Positions 61,832 through 64,000 of a stretch of DNA of 64,000 bases are shown in pieces (within the stretch, counting starts at the first letter, position 1; every line of letters starts with the position of its first letter). The stretch comes from Pseudomonadota bacterium (GTDB taxonomy: Bacteria; Pseudomonadota; Gammaproteobacteria; Burkholderiales; Rhodocyclaceae): positions 1 through 64,000 of the forward strand of contig JAKOZI010000125.1 in the NCBI GenBank assembly GCA_029780075.1. The letters run 5' to 3'. The notes under the pieces were generated by a model that ran no database searches, was not told the origin of the DNA, and saw nothing but the letters and a program-made list of their open reading frames with translations. Made by a program: the position numbers and the translations under genes.

Positions 61832-61919
61832 GCCCAACCCGGTGGTCGACTTCGTTCCCTTCGGCCGCTGGACGCTGCGTGATAAAACCACGCAGCGCCG
61901 GTCACCTCTACTATTAGGC
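61832..61919 (+). other. attC-like recombination site
   Basis: The segment begins with GCCCAAC (fits the integron R'' consensus RYYYAAC) and ends with ATTAGGC (one base off the R' consensus GTTRRRY). Between them is a central perfect inverted repeat CGCTGCGTG/CACGCAGCG (61873-61881 and 61889-61897) with a seven-base loop, and a GGTCACCTC box precedes the 3' end, as in many proteobacterial cassettes. The outer arms pair poorly and the cleavage-proximal G is A, so it may be degenerate. No integrase gene is in the window. It sits between the small orphan ORF and the dGTPase. Confidence 0.35.
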
Positions 61920-61956
61920 GTCAGAATACCCTTCACCGCATTGACCAAATAAAACA

Positions 61957-63429
61957 ATGACCACTCTCTATGCTACGCTTCTTACGCCGAATCGATTTCG
62001 GCCCTCTACTGTCACGAATAGGAACATAATTGCGGAAGCGGAAAGCGACCGAGGACGTCTTCTGTTCTGCGCGGCATTTCGCCGACTTCAGCAGAAAGCT
62101 CAAGTCTTCTCAATGGAGCCGAACGCCGCAGTCAGAAGCAGGCTTACGCACTCATTTGAAGTCTCTCAAATGGGAAGATACATCGCTGACTTGATCGCCA
62201 AGTCGCTGCACGAGCAAGCCTTGGCCACCGACGATGAATGTACCGCGCTCGTTACGTTCGTCGAAAACTCATGCTTAATGCACGATATTGGCAACCCACC
62301 ATTCGGTCACTTTGGCGAAGCTGCTATCGCTACCTGGTTCAGCGAAAAAGGTGAGGAAGCCATTATCGAGGCGTGCAACACGGGGGCAGGTAATATTGGC
62401 ACTGCAGATCCTCGGCTCCAATCAGCAATATCAGATTTTCTCGAGTTTGATGGTAATCCCCAAGGCTTGCGAGTCGTAGCCAAGCTTCAAAGAAACTCGG
62501 ACGAATTCGGACTGAATTTAACAAAGACGACCATCGCTTCATATCTGAAATACGTAAGAGCAAGCGGGTTGTCGGTTGCCGAAATCAAGTCGCCGTTCAC
62601 GAAGAAATGCGGATACTTTCAAACGGAAGCACAGATTATAGCGGACATATGGCGGCACTTTAGCTACATCGAGCCCAGACGATTTCCCCTAGCCTACATA
62701 ATGGAGGCTGCGGATGACCTCGCGTATTGCATAAGTGACCTTGAAGATTCGATAGAGAAGGGGCTACTCAATCAGGTCTTTGCTTTATCTGAACTCTTTG
62801 ATCAGTGGAAAGCCAATACCAAGACGATAGCTTCGCATCCAACATTCGCGAAGATCGACCAAATTCTAAAGAACGCTGCATCTGGGAATTTAACCTATAC
62901 CGACTTCAGAACAGCACTCAATCGTGAGATAGTAGAGTACTGTGCCAAACGGTACATTGAGAATCATGATCAAGTCAATCTTGGTACACTACCGTCGCTT
63001 ATAGCATCTGACTCTCCGGCTGGCCACATCCTCAATCTACTAAAGGAATATTGCCGAAGCAAAGTCTACTGCCATGAAAGTGTTCAACGCGTAGAGCTCG
63101 CAGGTTACAAGGCAATATATGGCTTATTAGAAAGCTTCAAGTGTTTGCTGACCTGCAGCTTTGAACGTTTCAGTTGTTCACTCGACTACGCCCAGAACAA
63201 AGACAACATCGGCCGGAAAATAGTAGTTGAGAAAAAGCTATTGACTCTATTCCCAAAGAACTATATCAAGGTATACAATGATGACTTAAAATCATTGGAT
63301 AGAAATTGCAATGATTTCAGGTTTCGAGAATGGGCCTTGCGAGCACACCTAGTAACGGATTTTCTCGCTGGCATGACTGATGACTTCGCAATGTCCACCT
63401 ACCGCACGCTTTCAGGAATGAGGCTCTGA
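61957..63429 (+). CDS. dgt: Dgt-type deoxyguanosinetriphosphate triphosphohydrolase
   Basis: This 490-aa HD-superfamily enzyme should cleave dGTP to deoxyguanosine and tripolyphosphate, lowering dGTP. The HD metal ligands are visible: His in VRSRLTHSFEVSQMGR, His-Asp in CLMHDIGNPPFGHFGE and the distal Asp in IMEAADDLAYCISDLED. The N-terminal GRLLFCAAFRRLQQKAQVFSM is characteristic of the family. The length is near E. coli Dgt (~505 aa) rather than the shorter bacterial type. The gene is AT-rich against the backbone and lies 5 bp before the next gene, implying an operon. dGTPases are known antiphage effectors, so a defence role is plausible but not shown. Confidence 0.9.
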   Translation: MTTLYATLLTPNRFRPSTVTNRNIIAEAESDRGRLLFCAAFRRLQQKAQVFSMEPNAAVRSRLTHSFEVSQMGRYIADLIAKSLHEQALATDDECTALVTFVENSCLMHDIGNPPFGHFGEAAIATWFSEKGEEAIIEACNTGAGNIGTADPRLQSAISDFLEFDGNPQGLRVVAKLQRNSDEFGLNLTKTTIASYLKYVRASGLSVAEIKSPFTKKCGYFQTEAQIIADIWRHFSYIEPRRFPLAYIMEAADDLAYCISDLEDSIEKGLLNQVFALSELFDQWKANTKTIASHPTFAKIDQILKNAASGNLTYTDFRTALNREIVEYCAKRYIENHDQVNLGTLPSLIASDSPAGHILNLLKEYCRSKVYCHESVQRVELAGYKAIYGLLESFKCLLTCSFERFSCSLDYAQNKDNIGRKIVVEKKLLTLFPKNYIKVYNDDLKSLDRNCNDFRFREWALRAHLVTDFLAGMTDDFAMSTYRTLSGMRL

Positions 63430-63434
63430 TTCCC

Positions 63435-64000
63435 GTGATTCTACCCTCGCATCCCTATTGGCAACTGCGCGCACTGGCTCAGTCGCAATCGGGTGTCATC
63501 TCGAAGTTCAATCTAAGCTACTACGAGTATGTTCCGCAATCTCTTTCGGACACACGCCAACTCATAGCAGTCAGCCTGCAAGATTTCCTGAATGAAGCGT
63601 TTATAGAGAACATAATTCAATCAACGCCCTCCGGACGCGATTTGGCATTTCACTCACAGGTTACAACAATGGAGTCAGACGACTTGCACATTCCAATGGT
63701 CGATATGTCAACAGGTTCGGCCGCACAACTAGAGAAGCTTCGACCATTCTTGAGCGCTTTTCTCTTCGAGAAATTTAAGTGGTACAAAAGTGGAAGGTCG
63801 TTTCATGGCTACGCAAACGCGCTGGTCGACCCGAAGGAATGGGCATCCTTAATGGGAAAGCTATTGCTCGCGAATCAGAAGGGACTGCATCCTGCGGTTG
63901 ATCCCCGTTGGATTGGGCACAGACTGATTGCGGGCTACTCCGCACTACGTTGGACTAAGAACACCTCGCATTACATTGAATTGCCACGAGCAATCGATTG
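63435..64000 (+). CDS. Right-edge partial protein, possibly archaeo-eukaryotic primase-like
   Basis: The reading frame starts at a GTG 5 bp after dgt (VILPSHPYWQLRALAQSQSGV) and stays open for 188 codons to the window end, so the C-terminus is missing. Blocks that resemble archaeo-eukaryotic primase motifs are DLHIPMVDMSTGS (possible first acidic motif), WYKSGRSFHGYANALVD (the S-x-H-like motif) and DPRWIGHRLIAGYSALRW (third motif). The identification is by pattern only. Tight coupling to dgt suggests a nucleotide- or DNA-synthesis-linked pair. Base composition is AT-rich like dgt. The ORF track does not list it because it runs off the edge. Confidence 0.5.
   Translation, partial: MILPSHPYWQLRALAQSQSGVISKFNLSYYEYVPQSLSDTRQLIAVSLQDFLNEAFIENIIQSTPSGRDLAFHSQVTTMESDDLHIPMVDMSTGSAAQLEKLRPFLSAFLFEKFKWYKSGRSFHGYANALVDPKEWASLMGKLLLANQKGLHPAVDPRWIGHRLIAGYSALRWTKNTSHYIELPRAID

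Overview
The window looks like a chromosome segment of a GC-rich betaproteobacterium, most likely Rhodocyclales and close to Candidatus Accumulibacter. This is inferred from gene order and protein style (yggS-proC-yggT-yggU next to pilT, a pilGHIJ-chpA block, yqgE-ruvX-pyrR-pyrB-pyrC'), not from a search. Coding density is high, and nearly all long antisense ORFs in the track are GC-driven shadows.

Region 1 (0-8.8 kb) is housekeeping. A pilT that loses its C-terminus at the left edge diverges from yggS-proC-yggT-yggU. A minus-strand operon follows, yqgE-ruvX-pyrR-pyrB-pyrC', in which the dihydroorotase-like protein lacks the metal-binding HxH. A DNA photolyase comes next. Region 2 (8.8-18 kb) is the Pil-Chp chemosensory system for twitching motility and surface sensing (pilG, pilH, pilI, pilJ, chpA), followed by a rubredoxin. 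Region 3 (18.3-28.3 kb) holds thiD-thiE-hemL, a CorA-like transporter without the canonical GMN, Kup, a secreted beta-helix protein and cutA-dsbD. Region 4 (28.3-36.4 kb) holds a very large CHASE/PAS/GGDEF/EAL receptor, a DUF779-aldehyde dehydrogenase pair, a wrecked AraC regulator and a rhodanese.

Region 5 (36.6-54.9 kb) is a complete aryl polyene (APE) type II polyketide/fatty-acid-like cluster. On the minus strand it runs CLF, acyltransferase, two ACPs, membrane protein, fused AMP-ligase/dehydratase, glycosyltransferase/acyltransferase, aromatic amino acid ammonia-lyase, thioesterase, LolA-like carrier, MMPL exporter, DUF3261 lipoprotein, KS, dehydratase, ketoreductase, KS, a lipoprotein, an exported protein and a third KS. 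A convergent methyltransferase lies beyond the last KS. The order follows the apeC-to-apeR convention, with a lyase inserted between apeJ and apeK. The lyase probably supplies the cinnamate-type starter. The ligase loads it on ACP, the KS/CLF, KR and DH enzymes build the conjugated chain, and the acyltransferases and exporter place the pigment in the outer membrane. Damaged genes lie on both sides (AraC/rhodanese at 35.4-35.9 kb, DUF1254 at 54.9 kb), suggesting rearranged or acquired boundaries.

Region 6 (55.4-59.9 kb) holds a LysR regulator divergent from a DHA2-type MFS exporter, a DUF318 permease with a small redox-disulfide partner, and a small ORF. Region 7 (59.9-64 kb) starts with a palindrome-rich non-coding stretch and then becomes clearly AT-richer. 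It carries an NYN nuclease with a likely OST-HTH domain, a small orphan ORF, an attC-like structure, a Dgt-type dGTPase and, 5 bp later, a protein running off the edge that may be an archaeo-eukaryotic-primase-like enzyme. This end resembles an accessory or defence island.
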